From positions 62,001 to 126,000 of the forward strand of contig CAVWOM010000016.1 of assembly GCA_963756575.1 (NCBI GenBank): a DNA stretch of 64,000 bases, written 5' to 3'. Positions within the stretch are counted from its first letter, which is position 1; the number at the start of each line of letters is the position of its first letter. Both the position numbers and the translations under genes were made by a program. Positions 8,692-16,469 of this stretch are shown here, in pieces. The notes beneath the pieces are model-generated. The model was not told where the DNA came from and made no database searches. It saw only the letters and a list, made by a program, of their open reading frames with translations. Source of the DNA: Palsa-504 sp963756575. GTDB lineage: Bacteria; Actinomycetota; Actinomycetes; Streptosporangiales; Streptosporangiaceae.

Positions 8692-10086
8692 TCATGGCTG
8701 CTCCTTCTCGGTCTTGCTCTCGGCCTTGCTCTCGGCCTTGCTCTCGGCCTTGCTGAGGATGGCCCGGATGCGCTCGGCGCGCTCGGCGACGCGAGCCTCC
8801 AGGCCATGCCGCGACGGCTCGTAGTACCTGCGATCCGCCACCGGGTCCGGTGCGTAGCGCTGCGGTACAACGCCCTCGTCGAAGTCGTGCGGGTACAGGT
8901 AGCCCTGACCGTGGCCGACCTTGCCCGCCCCAGGATAGTGCGCGTCGCGCAGGTGCGCGGGCACCGTTCCGATAAGGCCGTTCCGCACGTCGGCCTCGGC
9001 CGCCCCGATGGCCTTGATCACCGCGTTGGATTTGGGCGCGAGCGCGATGTGGATCACCGCCTGGGTCAGGTTTATCCGCGCTTCGGGCAGGCCGACGAAC
9101 TCCACCGCCTGGGCCGCGGCGACCGCGGTCTGCAGCGCGGTCGGGTCGGCCATCCCGACGTCCTCGCTGGCGTGCACGATGAGCCGCCGGGCGATGAACC
9201 GCGGGTCCTCCCCGGCCGCGATCATCCGGGCCAGGTAGTGCAGGGCCGCGTCCACGTCGCTGCCCCGCATGGACTTGATGAACGCGCTGATCACGTCGTA
9301 GTGCTGGTCGCCGTCGCGGTCGTAGCGGACCGCGGCCTGGTCCACCGCGCGCTCCAGCGTCTCGACATCGATGGCGCTTTGGCCCAGAGCGGCCGCCTCC
9401 AGGTAGGTCAGCGTACGGCGGGCGTCGCCGCCGGCCAGCCTGATGAGGTGCTCGACCGCCTCGTCGTCGATAGTGACGGTCCCGCCGAGGCCGCGCGGCT
9501 CCGGCTCGGCCAGCGCGCGGCGGATGACCTCGCGCACGTCGTCATCCGACAGCGGCTGCAACGTGAGCAGCAACGACCTGGACAGCAGCGGGGAGACCAC
9601 GGAGAAGAACGGGTTCTCGGTGGTCGCGCCGATGAACGACACCCAGCGGTTCTCCACCGCCGGCAGTAGCGCGTCCTGCTGGGTCTTGGAGAACCGGTGC
9701 ACCTCGTCGACGAACAGCACGGTCTGGGCGTTGTGCATGCCCAGCGCCCGGCGCGCTCCGTCCACGGCGGCGCGGACGTCCTTGACCCCGGCGCTGACCG
9801 CGGAGAGCTCCACGAAGCGGCGCTTGGTCACCTGGCTGATCACGTACGCCAGCGTGGTCTTACCGGTGCCGGGCGGCCCCCACAGCAGCAGCGACATCGG
9901 CGCGTCGTTATCTACCAGCTTGCGGAACGGCGTGCCCGCGCCGGTCAGGTGGCGCTGGCCGATCACCTCGTCCAGGGTGCGCGGGCGCATCCGGACGGCG
10001 AGCGGCGCGCCCGCGCTCGCGGCCGTTTCTTCCGCCTCATCGAACAGGCTCGCGGACTGCCCGTCTTCACCCATGGCTCTGGCCAT
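8692..10086 (-). CDS. rarA: replication-associated recombination protein A (AAA+ ATPase)
   Basis: A 464-residue RarA/MgsA-type clamp-loader-like AAA+ ATPase that acts at stalled replication forks. Walker A is GPPGTGKTT, Walker B VLFVDEVHRF, sensor 1 IGATTENPFF, and an SRSLLLTLQPL arginine-finger region is present. The C-terminal oligomerisation and DNA-binding parts (RGSDVDAALHYLARM; YKYPH-like GYLYPHDFDEG) are complete. The last 20 residues are a charged SKAE tandem repeat (three SKAE plus SKTE). ATG at 10086, with a second ATG four codons later. It heads the minus-strand series and has two DnaA-box-like sites in its upstream region. Confidence 0.93.
   Translation of the reverse strand: MARAMGEDGQSASLFDEAEETAASAGAPLAVRMRPRTLDEVIGQRHLTGAGTPFRKLVDNDAPMSLLLWGPPGTGKTTLAYVISQVTKRRFVELSAVSAGVKDVRAAVDGARRALGMHNAQTVLFVDEVHRFSKTQQDALLPAVENRWVSFIGATTENPFFSVVSPLLSRSLLLTLQPLSDDDVREVIRRALAEPEPRGLGGTVTIDDEAVEHLIRLAGGDARRTLTYLEAAALGQSAIDVETLERAVDQAAVRYDRDGDQHYDVISAFIKSMRGSDVDAALHYLARMIAAGEDPRFIARRLIVHASEDVGMADPTALQTAVAAAQAVEFVGLPEARINLTQAVIHIALAPKSNAVIKAIGAAEADVRNGLIGTVPAHLRDAHYPGAGKVGHGQGYLYPHDFDEGVVPQRYAPDPVADRRYYEPSRHGLEARVAERAERIRAILSKAESKAESKAESKTEKEQP
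8706..8754 (-). repeat. 12-bp tandem repeat in the rarA 3' end
   Basis: Just over three exact copies of a 12-bp unit (plus strand CTCTCGGCCTTG) followed by a degenerate copy. They encode the SKAE-SKAE-SKAE-SKTE tail of RarA. The unit keeps frame, so the copy number can change without damage to the protein. Confidence 0.85.
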
Positions 10087-10117
10087 CCTCAGACCCTATC
10101 TGGGCTCGCAAGGCGAG

Positions 10118-10156
10118 TTATCCACAGAATGGCGATAGCGTCCCGGGTTATCCACA
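10118..10156 (+). promoter_or_regulatory. two DnaA-box-like direct repeats
   Basis: TTATCCACA occurs exactly at 10118-10126 and 10148-10156, in the same orientation, 30 bp apart. The identity extends to 12 bp (GTTATCCACAGA). TTATCCACA is the classical high-affinity DnaA box. The sites sit 32-70 bp upstream of the rarA ATG and 50-90 bp upstream of the divergent AbiEi-like gene. An alternative is an operator for that gene's own product, since AbiEi-type proteins autoregulate. Confidence 0.55.
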
Positions 10157-10207
10157 GATTTTAGGCGGCGGTAGCGTGATGCGGTTCCGCTATGAAGCCT
10201 GGGCGCT

Positions 10208-11182
10208 ATGCCGATCGATATCCCTCCGCAAGCCAGTGAGCTGCTAGCAGCCCAGGGCAAGGCCATCGCCCACTTTCAAGGCGGACGAGCGGGCATCACG
10301 CCGCACACGATGCGCAGCCAGCTGCGCGGCGGCCGCTGGCAGCGGCTGCAGCGCGGAGTCTACGCACCGTTCTCGGGAGACCCCGCCCGGGAGACGGTTC
10401 TGTGGTCCGCCCTGCTCCGCGCCGGGCCCGGAGCGGTCCTTAGCCACCAGAGCGCGGCTGAGCGCCACGGGCTGATTGACGAGCCGAGTCCGGTCATCAT
10501 CATCACGGTGCCGGCGTCGCGGCATCCGGCACGAGTGAGGATTCCCGGTCTCATCATCCACCGGTCAGACGCGATCCTCCGGACCAGGCACCCCGCCATG
10601 ATGCCGCCTTGCACGCGCGTCGAAGACACGGTGCTCGACCTCATCCAGAACACGCAGACCTTCGATGACGCGTACGGCTGGATCTGCCGGGCCATCGGGC
10701 GCAGGCGCACCACCGCGGACCGGATCCGTCAGGCCATGGATGCCCGCAAGAAGATGCGCTGGCGCCGGGAGATCGCCTTGGCCATCGGCGCTGCCGGGGA
10801 CGGGGCCTTGTCCGTGCTGGAGTACCGCTACGTGCGCCGGGTGGAACACCCGCATGGCCTGCCGGCCGCGCGCCGGCAGGCGCGGGTCAGGCGCCGCTCC
10901 GGTAACAGGTACCTCGACAACCTCTACGAGGAGTACGGAGTGTGCGTGGAACTCGACGGGACCGCTGCGCATCCCGAGGATGAACAGTGGCGTGACAAGC
11001 GACGCGACAACGCCAATGCCGTCGGCGGTCTAGTCACGCTCAGGTTCGGCTGGCCCGAACTCGGCGATCACCGATGCGAGAGCGCGCTCCAAGTCGCGAC
11101 GTTGCTGTCCAGCCGCGGCTGGACAGGCCCCCCTCACCCTTGCCGCCGCCCCGGATGCGGCCTGGGAGGCGCAACTTCATGA
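10208..11182 (+). CDS. AbiEi-like N-terminal / DUF559-type endonuclease-fold protein
   Basis: A 324-residue protein of a type abundant in actinobacteria. The N-terminal 100 residues resemble the winged-helix AbiEi antitoxin domain (GGITPHTMRSQL-like start, RGGRWQRLQRGVYAPF, VLSHQSAAERHGL). The C-terminal part has a Vsr/DUF559-like nuclease fold: DNLYEEYGVCVELDGTAAH, then a charged W-RDKRRDN and a LVTLRFGW strand. No AbiEii-like nucleotidyltransferase toxin lies beside it, so it is a solitary member; nuclease activity is untested. It is divergent from rarA across a 120-bp region with two DnaA-box-like repeats. A perfect 20-bp inverted repeat spans its stop codon region. Confidence 0.7.
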   Translation: MPIDIPPQASELLAAQGKAIAHFQGGRAGITPHTMRSQLRGGRWQRLQRGVYAPFSGDPARETVLWSALLRAGPGAVLSHQSAAERHGLIDEPSPVIIITVPASRHPARVRIPGLIIHRSDAILRTRHPAMMPPCTRVEDTVLDLIQNTQTFDDAYGWICRAIGRRRTTADRIRQAMDARKKMRWRREIALAIGAAGDGALSVLEYRYVRRVEHPHGLPAARRQARVRRRSGNRYLDNLYEEYGVCVELDGTAAHPEDEQWRDKRRDNANAVGGLVTLRFGWPELGDHRCESALQVATLLSSRGWTGPPHPCRRPGCGLGGATS

Positions 11183-11232
11183 TCGCGGACAGTTTCCGGC
11201 TCCATGTGACGAAAACTGTCCGCGATCATGAA
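11176..11232. terminator. perfect 20-bp inverted repeat at convergent gene ends
   Basis: Arms 11176-11195 and 11213-11232 are exact reverse complements (TTCATGATCGCGGACAGTTT on the left), with a 17-base loop. It lies across the end of the AbiEi/DUF559 gene and before the aspS stop at 11257, so it can serve as a terminator for both directions. There is no T tract. The outer CATGA is shared with the palindromes at 16.3, 28.7 and 35.4 kb, though the arm sequence differs. Confidence 0.75.
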
Positions 11233-11256
11233 ACGAAGCGGGGGCGGGGTGCCGGG

Positions 11257-13020
11257 TTAGGGGTGGGGTGGGGGGGTGGAGGATCCGGGGGGTGTGGGGG
11301 TGGCGTCTATGCCGGCTTCGCGGCGCTGGGCGGGGGTGATGGGGGTGGGGGCGCCGGTGAGGGGGTCGAGGCCGGAGGCCGCCTTGGGGAAGGCGATCAC
11401 GTCGCGGATGCTGGCCGCCCCGGCGAGGAGCATGATCACCCGGTCCCAGCCGAACGCGATGCCGCCGTGCGGCGGCGGCCCGTACTTGAACGCGTCGAGC
11501 AGGAAGCCGAACTGGGAGCGGGCCTCCTCCGGGGAAAGCCCGATCACGTCGAAGACGGCCTGCTGCATCGCGGACTTGTGGATACGTATCGACCCGCCGC
11601 CGATCTCGTAGCCGTTGCACACGATGTCGTAGGCGTCGGCCAGCGCGCCACCGGGCTCGGCGGTGAACTTGTCCGCCCATTCGGGCAGCGGCGCGGTGAA
11701 CGGGTGATGCACCGAGGTCCAGCTGCCCTCGCTGTTCTCCTCGAACATCGGGGCGTCCACGACCCACAGGAACGACCAGGCGGACTCGTCGATCAGGCCG
11801 CACCGCTGGCCGATCTCCAGCCGGGCCGCGCCGAGCAGCTCACGGGACGCGTGCGCCGCGCCCGCGGCGAAGAACACGGCATCGCCGGGCGCCGCCCCGG
11901 TGGCGGCGGCCAGCCCGGACCTCTCGGTCCCGGACAGGTTCTTGGCCACCGGCCCGGTGATCTCGCCGGACTCGCCGATCACCGCGTAGGCGAGGCCGCG
12001 GGCGCCGCGGGACCGTGCCCACTCCTGCCAGCCGTCGAACTCGCGCCGGGACTGCGACCCGCCGCCGGGCATCACCACGGCGCCCACGTACTGCGCCTGG
12101 AACACCCGGAACTCCGTGCCGGCGAAGTACTCGGTCAGGTCGGTGAGCTCGCACCCGAAGCGCAGGTCGGGCTTGTCCGAGCCGTACCGCGCCAGCGCGT
12201 CGGCGTAGGTCATCCGGGGCAGCGGGACGGGCACCTGGTAACCGGCCAGCTCGGACCACAGCCTGGTCACGATGTCCTCGGCCACGGCGATCACGTCGTC
12301 GCGGGTCACGAACGACATCTCCACGTCGATCTGGGTGAACTCGGGCTGCCGGTCCTTGCGGAAGTCCTCGTCCCGGAAGCACCGGGCCAGCTGGTAGTAC
12401 CGTTCCAGGCCGCCGACCATGAGCAGCTGCTTGAACAGCTGGGGCGACTGCGGCAGCGCGTACCAGTTGCCGGGGCGGAGCCGGACCGGGACCAGGAAGT
12501 CGCGCGCGCCCTCCGGGGTGGACCTGGTCAGGTACGGCGTCTCGACGTTGACGAAGCGGTGCTCGCGCATGACGTCGGAGAGCAGGTAGGCGGCCTGCGA
12601 CCGGGCCCGGAGCGCCCGCGCGGTCTCGTCCCGCCTGATGTCCAGGTACCGGTACCGGAGCCGGACGTCCTCGCTGATCTCGGCCGAGCCCTCCACCGGG
12701 AACGGCAGCGGGTCGGCCTCGCTGAGCACCTCAACCTCGTCCGCCACGACCTCGATCTCACCGGTGGGCAGCTCCGGGTTCTCGTTCCCGGGGGGCCGCG
12801 TCCGTACCGTACCGCTCACCAGCACGCAGAACTCGGCCCGCAGATCGTGGGTCACGGCTTCCTCGCCGCGCCACACCACCTGGGCCACGCCGCTCGCGTC
12901 CCGCAGGTCGATGAAAACCACGCCGCCGTGGTCCCGGCGCCGCGCCACCCAGCCGGACAGCATCACGTGCTCACCGGCGTGCGCCGTGCGCAGCGTCCCC
13001 GCCTCGTGGGTGCGGATCAT
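11257..13020 (-). CDS. aspS: aspartate--tRNA ligase
   Basis: A 587-residue bacterial-type AspRS. The N-terminal OB-fold anticodon domain is clear (VMLSGWVARRRDHGGVVFIDLRD). Class II motif 1 is EHRFVNVETPYLTRSTPEGARDF, motif 2 RCFRDEDFRKDRQPEFTQID, motif 3 GIAFGWDRVIML. A GAD insertion domain sits between motifs 2 and 3. The C-terminus ends in a Pro/Thr-rich tail. In many relatives hisS lies just upstream; here the preceding gene is the MBL hydrolase and hisS is absent. Whether the enzyme also charges tRNA-Asn cannot be told from the visible residues. Confidence 0.96.
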   Translation of the reverse strand: MIRTHEAGTLRTAHAGEHVMLSGWVARRRDHGGVVFIDLRDASGVAQVVWRGEEAVTHDLRAEFCVLVSGTVRTRPPGNENPELPTGEIEVVADEVEVLSEADPLPFPVEGSAEISEDVRLRYRYLDIRRDETARALRARSQAAYLLSDVMREHRFVNVETPYLTRSTPEGARDFLVPVRLRPGNWYALPQSPQLFKQLLMVGGLERYYQLARCFRDEDFRKDRQPEFTQIDVEMSFVTRDDVIAVAEDIVTRLWSELAGYQVPVPLPRMTYADALARYGSDKPDLRFGCELTDLTEYFAGTEFRVFQAQYVGAVVMPGGGSQSRREFDGWQEWARSRGARGLAYAVIGESGEITGPVAKNLSGTERSGLAAATGAAPGDAVFFAAGAAHASRELLGAARLEIGQRCGLIDESAWSFLWVVDAPMFEENSEGSWTSVHHPFTAPLPEWADKFTAEPGGALADAYDIVCNGYEIGGGSIRIHKSAMQQAVFDVIGLSPEEARSQFGFLLDAFKYGPPPHGGIAFGWDRVIMLLAGAASIRDVIAFPKAASGLDPLTGAPTPITPAQRREAGIDATPTPPGSSTPPPHP

Positions 13021-13096
13021 CGGGCTGTGCCCCTCTCGCTCAATTCCTCAAGGATCTTTTCTACCGAACGGCCCGGGCAAGCCGCCCCGGCACCGG

Positions 13097-13828
13097 TCAC
13101 AGTCCCCGGCGGGGACCCGCCTCGGGGGCTCCGGCGCCCAGGTCGGCCAGGAACGGGTTCGACCGGCGCTCGGCGCCGATCGTGGTCTGCGGCCCGTGTC
13201 CCGACAGCACCACGGTCTCGTCCGGCAGGGTCAGGCAGACCCGCGCCAGGCTGCGCAGGATCGTAGGGTAGTCCCCGCCGGGCAGGTCGGTACGCCCGAT
13301 TGACCCCGCGAACAGCAGGTCACCCGAGAACAATACGTCAACGTCGATTTTGCTTTTACCTTGCGCTGTAATCGGCGTACTGGTGGGCAGCCGGAATGTC
13401 ACCGATCCTTCGGTATGACCGGGCGCGTGGTTCACCGCTATCTCCAGTCCGACGAGGCTGAGGGTCATCCCGTCGGACAGTTCTTTTACGTCGTCGGGCT
13501 CGGTGAATTCCAGCCCCCCGAACAGTTGCTGTCCCGCGCCGAGGGGCAGGCCCTTGGCCGGGTCGCTGAGCAATACGCGGTCGTCCGGGTGGATGTAGGC
13601 CGGGATGCCTTTCGCGCCGCACACCGGGGCGACCGACCAGACATGATCGATATGGCCGTGGGTGAGCAGGACGGCGGCGGGCCTGAGCCGGTGCTCGGCG
13701 AGGATCTCGTTGATCCCGTTTTCGGCGTCTTGGCCCGGATCGATAATGACGCACTCCTCGCCCGGGGCGGACGCAACTACATAACAGTTGGCCGCAAACG
13801 CGCCGGCCGGGAACCCTGTGACGAGCAC
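13097..13828 (-). CDS. MBL-fold metallo-hydrolase (glyoxalase II-like)
   Basis: A 243-residue metallo-beta-lactamase-fold hydrolase. The metal site THGHIDH is at about 56-62, with further ligands in NHAPGHTEGSV, FSGDLLF and LSGHGPQTT. The position between relA/cyclophilin and aspS matches the glyoxalase II-like protein of actinomycetes. Glyoxalase II activity itself is only a family-level suggestion. GTG start at 13828, with GAAGGA upstream. It is divergent from the cyclophilin gene. Confidence 0.88.
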   Translation of the reverse strand: MLVTGFPAGAFAANCYVVASAPGEECVIIDPGQDAENGINEILAEHRLRPAAVLLTHGHIDHVWSVAPVCGAKGIPAYIHPDDRVLLSDPAKGLPLGAGQQLFGGLEFTEPDDVKELSDGMTLSLVGLEIAVNHAPGHTEGSVTFRLPTSTPITAQGKSKIDVDVLFSGDLLFAGSIGRTDLPGGDYPTILRSLARVCLTLPDETVVLSGHGPQTTIGAERRSNPFLADLGAGAPEAGPRRGL

Positions 13829-14101
13829 AAGCGTCCTTCCTCACGATACGGTGTCTCAGGCTACCGAGCCGCCCGCATGGCCGCGAACCGGTAACGATGG
13901 GTACCAGCCCAGGCGTCTGGCAGGTACGATTCGCGAACGATCGCGAACATTGCGGGGATTCCGGAGGCTCTCCGGGCTTCGGGAGGCCCTGAGGCCCAGC
14001 CCATGTTTCAGGATCAATGGTATGCACCGGGTTCGTCGGCCTGCCTCCCGTGGATACCAGCGGTAACCGAATAGCGCGACAGGCCAAGGAGGACGCGACC
14101 G

Positions 14102-14989
14102 GTGGCGGGTAACAGCGAGCGCCAGCGCAGGATAGCCAGGGAGAAGTACCGCCGCCAGCAGGAGCTGCGGCGGGCCCGGCAGCAGCAGCTCAGGAAGCGC
14201 TGGCTGATCGGCACCAGCGCCGTCCTCGCCGCGGCGCTCATCGCCTCCCTGGTCGTGGTGTTCCTTCCGAGCGGCAGCCCCAAGAAGGCGACGGCCTCGC
14301 CCAGCAAGTCGGCGAGCGCCTCCCCTAGCGCCACCGCCACCGCGACGGCCGCCGTGGCCGAGCCCGCGCATCACTGCAGCTACTCCTCGGCCACGCCGGT
14401 GGCGAAGAAGGTGAGCCTCCCGCCGGCCACGCCCGATTACACGGCCAGCTACCAGGCCACGATCAACACCAACCTGGGCAAGATCACCTTCAACCTGCTC
14501 AACAGCAAGGCCACCTGCACCGTCAACTCGTTCGTCCACCTGGCTCAGGCGGGCTACTTCGACAACACCCAGTGCCACCGCCTGCTGACCAGCGGCATCT
14601 ACGTGCTCCAGTGCGGGGATCCGTACGCGACCTCCACCGCCAAGCTGACCTGCAGCACCACCAGCAAAGTGGGGACCGGCACCCCGGGTTACGATTTCGC
14701 CAGTGAGAACCTGACCGGCGCCAAATACCCGACGGGAACGGTGGCGATGGCGAACGAGGGCACGGCGACCAGTAACGGCAGCCAGTTCTTCATCGTGTTC
14801 AAGGACAGCACGTCGGGACTCAATGGTTCTTCCGGCCCTTCGTATACACCGTTTGCCACGGTGTCCTCCGGGCTAGGTATCGTCCAGAATGTGGCTAAGG
14901 ATGGATATTCGTGTCAGTATGCACAGGCGGGCGGCGGCGTCCCCAAACAGAAGGTCGTCATTGACAGCGTGACGGTCAAGAAAGCCTGA
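14102..14989 (+). CDS. membrane-anchored cyclophilin-type peptidyl-prolyl isomerase
   Basis: A 295-residue protein. The N-terminal 35 residues are strongly basic and helical (RQRRIAREKYRRQQELRRAR), then one membrane helix (about 38-57), a Ser/Ala/Thr/Pro linker and a cyclophilin domain. The fold is recognisable from NTNLGKITFNLL, TVNSFVHLAQAGYFDN, CHRLL, GTVAMANEGTATSNGSQFFIVF. The usual catalytic Arg of FHRVI is displaced here by CHRLL, with Arg kept. It probably helps fold exported proteins at the outer face of the membrane. GTG start with AAGGAGG upstream. It is the first gene of a pair with the DUF349 gene. Confidence 0.9.
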   Translation: MAGNSERQRRIAREKYRRQQELRRARQQQLRKRWLIGTSAVLAAALIASLVVVFLPSGSPKKATASPSKSASASPSATATATAAVAEPAHHCSYSSATPVAKKVSLPPATPDYTASYQATINTNLGKITFNLLNSKATCTVNSFVHLAQAGYFDNTQCHRLLTSGIYVLQCGDPYATSTAKLTCSTTSKVGTGTPGYDFASENLTGAKYPTGTVAMANEGTATSNGSQFFIVFKDSTSGLNGSSGPSYTPFATVSSGLGIVQNVAKDGYSCQYAQAGGGVPKQKVVIDSVTVKKA

Positions 14990-15018
14990 CACGAGCACGA
15001 CAACGCAGGAGGCTCGCC

Positions 15019-16257
15019 GTGACCACCGCCAACCATCCGTGGGGCCGGGTAGACCCTGACGGGACGGTCTATGTCCGGACCGCCGACGGCGAGAGGGTGA
15101 TCGGCTCGTGGCAGGCGGGGAGCCCGGAGGAGGCGATCGCCTTCTTCGCGCGCAAGTACGAGTCGCTGGAGACCGAGGTGGTGCTGCTCGAGCAGCGGAT
15201 CGCCTCGACCGACATGGCGCCCGCGCAGGCCTCGGCCAGCGTCCAGCGGCTGGCGAAGAGCATCTCCGAGGCCAACGCGCTCGGTGATCTCGACGGGCTG
15301 CGAACCCGCCTGGAGCGGCTGACCGAGGATGTCGGCCATCGCCGCGAGGAGGTCAAGGCCGCCCGCGAGCAGGCCCGGGTGCAGGCCAAGGAGACCAAGG
15401 AGCGGATCGTCGCCGAGGCCGAGCAGATCGCCGCCGAGGCCACCCACTGGAAGAGCAGCGGGGAGCGGATGCGCGAGCTGCTCGAGGAGTGGAAGGCGGC
15501 ACCGCACGCCGACCGCGCGGCCGAGGCCGTGCTGTGGAAGCGGCTGTCCGCGGCGCGTAATACGTTCACCAAGCGGCGCAAGGCTTACTTCGCCAACCTG
15601 GAGTCCGAGCGCGAGGACGTCAAGGCGCGTAAGGAAAAGCTGTGCGTCGACGCCGAGGCACTGTCGGATTCGACCGAGTGGGGTCCCACCACCAGCGCGT
15701 TCCGCGAGCTGATGCAGCAATGGAAAGCAGCGGGCCGGGCCGACCGGGACGCCGAGGCCGAGCTGTGGAAGCGGTTCCGGGGAGCCCAGGACAAGTTCTT
15801 CAACGCGCGGGCCGAGGTGTTCTCGGCCAAGGACGCGGCGCTGCGCGAGCACGCCGAGGCCAAGCAGCAGCTGCTCGATCAGGCTCAGGGGCTGCTGCCG
15901 GTGACCGACTACCGTTCGGCCCGGTCCGCGCTGCGCGGCATCCAGGAGAAGTGGGAGCAGATCGGGGCGGTCCCCCGGGACTCCCGCGAGCAGCTGGAAG
16001 GCGGGCTGCGGCGGATCGAGGAAGCGGTGCGCAAGGCGGAGGAAAACCAGTGGCGCCGGTCCAACCCCGAAGCCCTGGCCCGGGCCGAAGGCACCGTCGC
16101 CCAGCTGCGCACGACCATCGCCCAGCTCGAGGCGCAGCTGGCCAAGGCCAGGGACCGCGGCGACGCGAGGGCCGAGCGCAACGCGGAGGAAGCCCTGACC
16201 GCCCGCCGGGCCTGGCTGACCGAAGCCGAGAACACCCTGGCCGAGTTCTCGAGCTAG
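15019..16257 (+). CDS. DUF349 domain coiled-coil protein
   Basis: A 412-residue, highly charged, almost entirely helical protein. It contains about four DUF349 repeats, each with a W-K or F-K turn (HWKSSGERMRELLEEWKAAP; EWGPTTSAFRELMQQWKAAG; DYRSARSALRGIQEKWEQIG). The N-terminus has a beta-like PWGRVDPDGTVYVRTADGERVIG segment typical of the actinobacterial form. The C-terminus is a coiled coil. Function is not established. Start is GTG with GCAGGAGG upstream, 29 bp after the cyclophilin stop, so the two are probably one operon ending at the palindrome at 16336. Confidence 0.88.
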   Translation: MTTANHPWGRVDPDGTVYVRTADGERVIGSWQAGSPEEAIAFFARKYESLETEVVLLEQRIASTDMAPAQASASVQRLAKSISEANALGDLDGLRTRLERLTEDVGHRREEVKAAREQARVQAKETKERIVAEAEQIAAEATHWKSSGERMRELLEEWKAAPHADRAAEAVLWKRLSAARNTFTKRRKAYFANLESEREDVKARKEKLCVDAEALSDSTEWGPTTSAFRELMQQWKAAGRADRDAEAELWKRFRGAQDKFFNARAEVFSAKDAALREHAEAKQQLLDQAQGLLPVTDYRSARSALRGIQEKWEQIGAVPRDSREQLEGGLRRIEEAVRKAEENQWRRSNPEALARAEGTVAQLRTTIAQLEAQLAKARDRGDARAERNAEEALTARRAWLTEAENTLAEFSS

Positions 16258-16335
16258 ACGGTTACTCCAGTTAGCAGAGTCACCAACTGGCGGTGCCGGC
16301 ACCGCGATCTGGACGCCGTGGGTCAGCCGTGACGA

Positions 16336-16387
16336 CATGAAACCGGGCTTCGAGTGCGTCCGCACGCACTGAAAGCCCGGGTTCATG
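16336..16387. terminator. 24-bp imperfect palindrome between convergent genes
   Basis: Arms 16336-16359 and 16364-16387 with a four-base loop; 21 of 24 positions pair. It starts CATGAAACCGGGCTTC and ends GTTCATG. It is placed between the DUF349 stop and the relA stop, so it could end transcription from both sides. It belongs to the same sequence family as those at 28657 and 35372. Confidence 0.75.
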
Positions 16388-16469
16388 ACGTCCGCCGCGC
16401 AGCTGACGCTAAGAGGTGCAGTGTTAACCGTCCGGAATTCACTGGTGATGAGCTGCCTTGGTGACGGTG

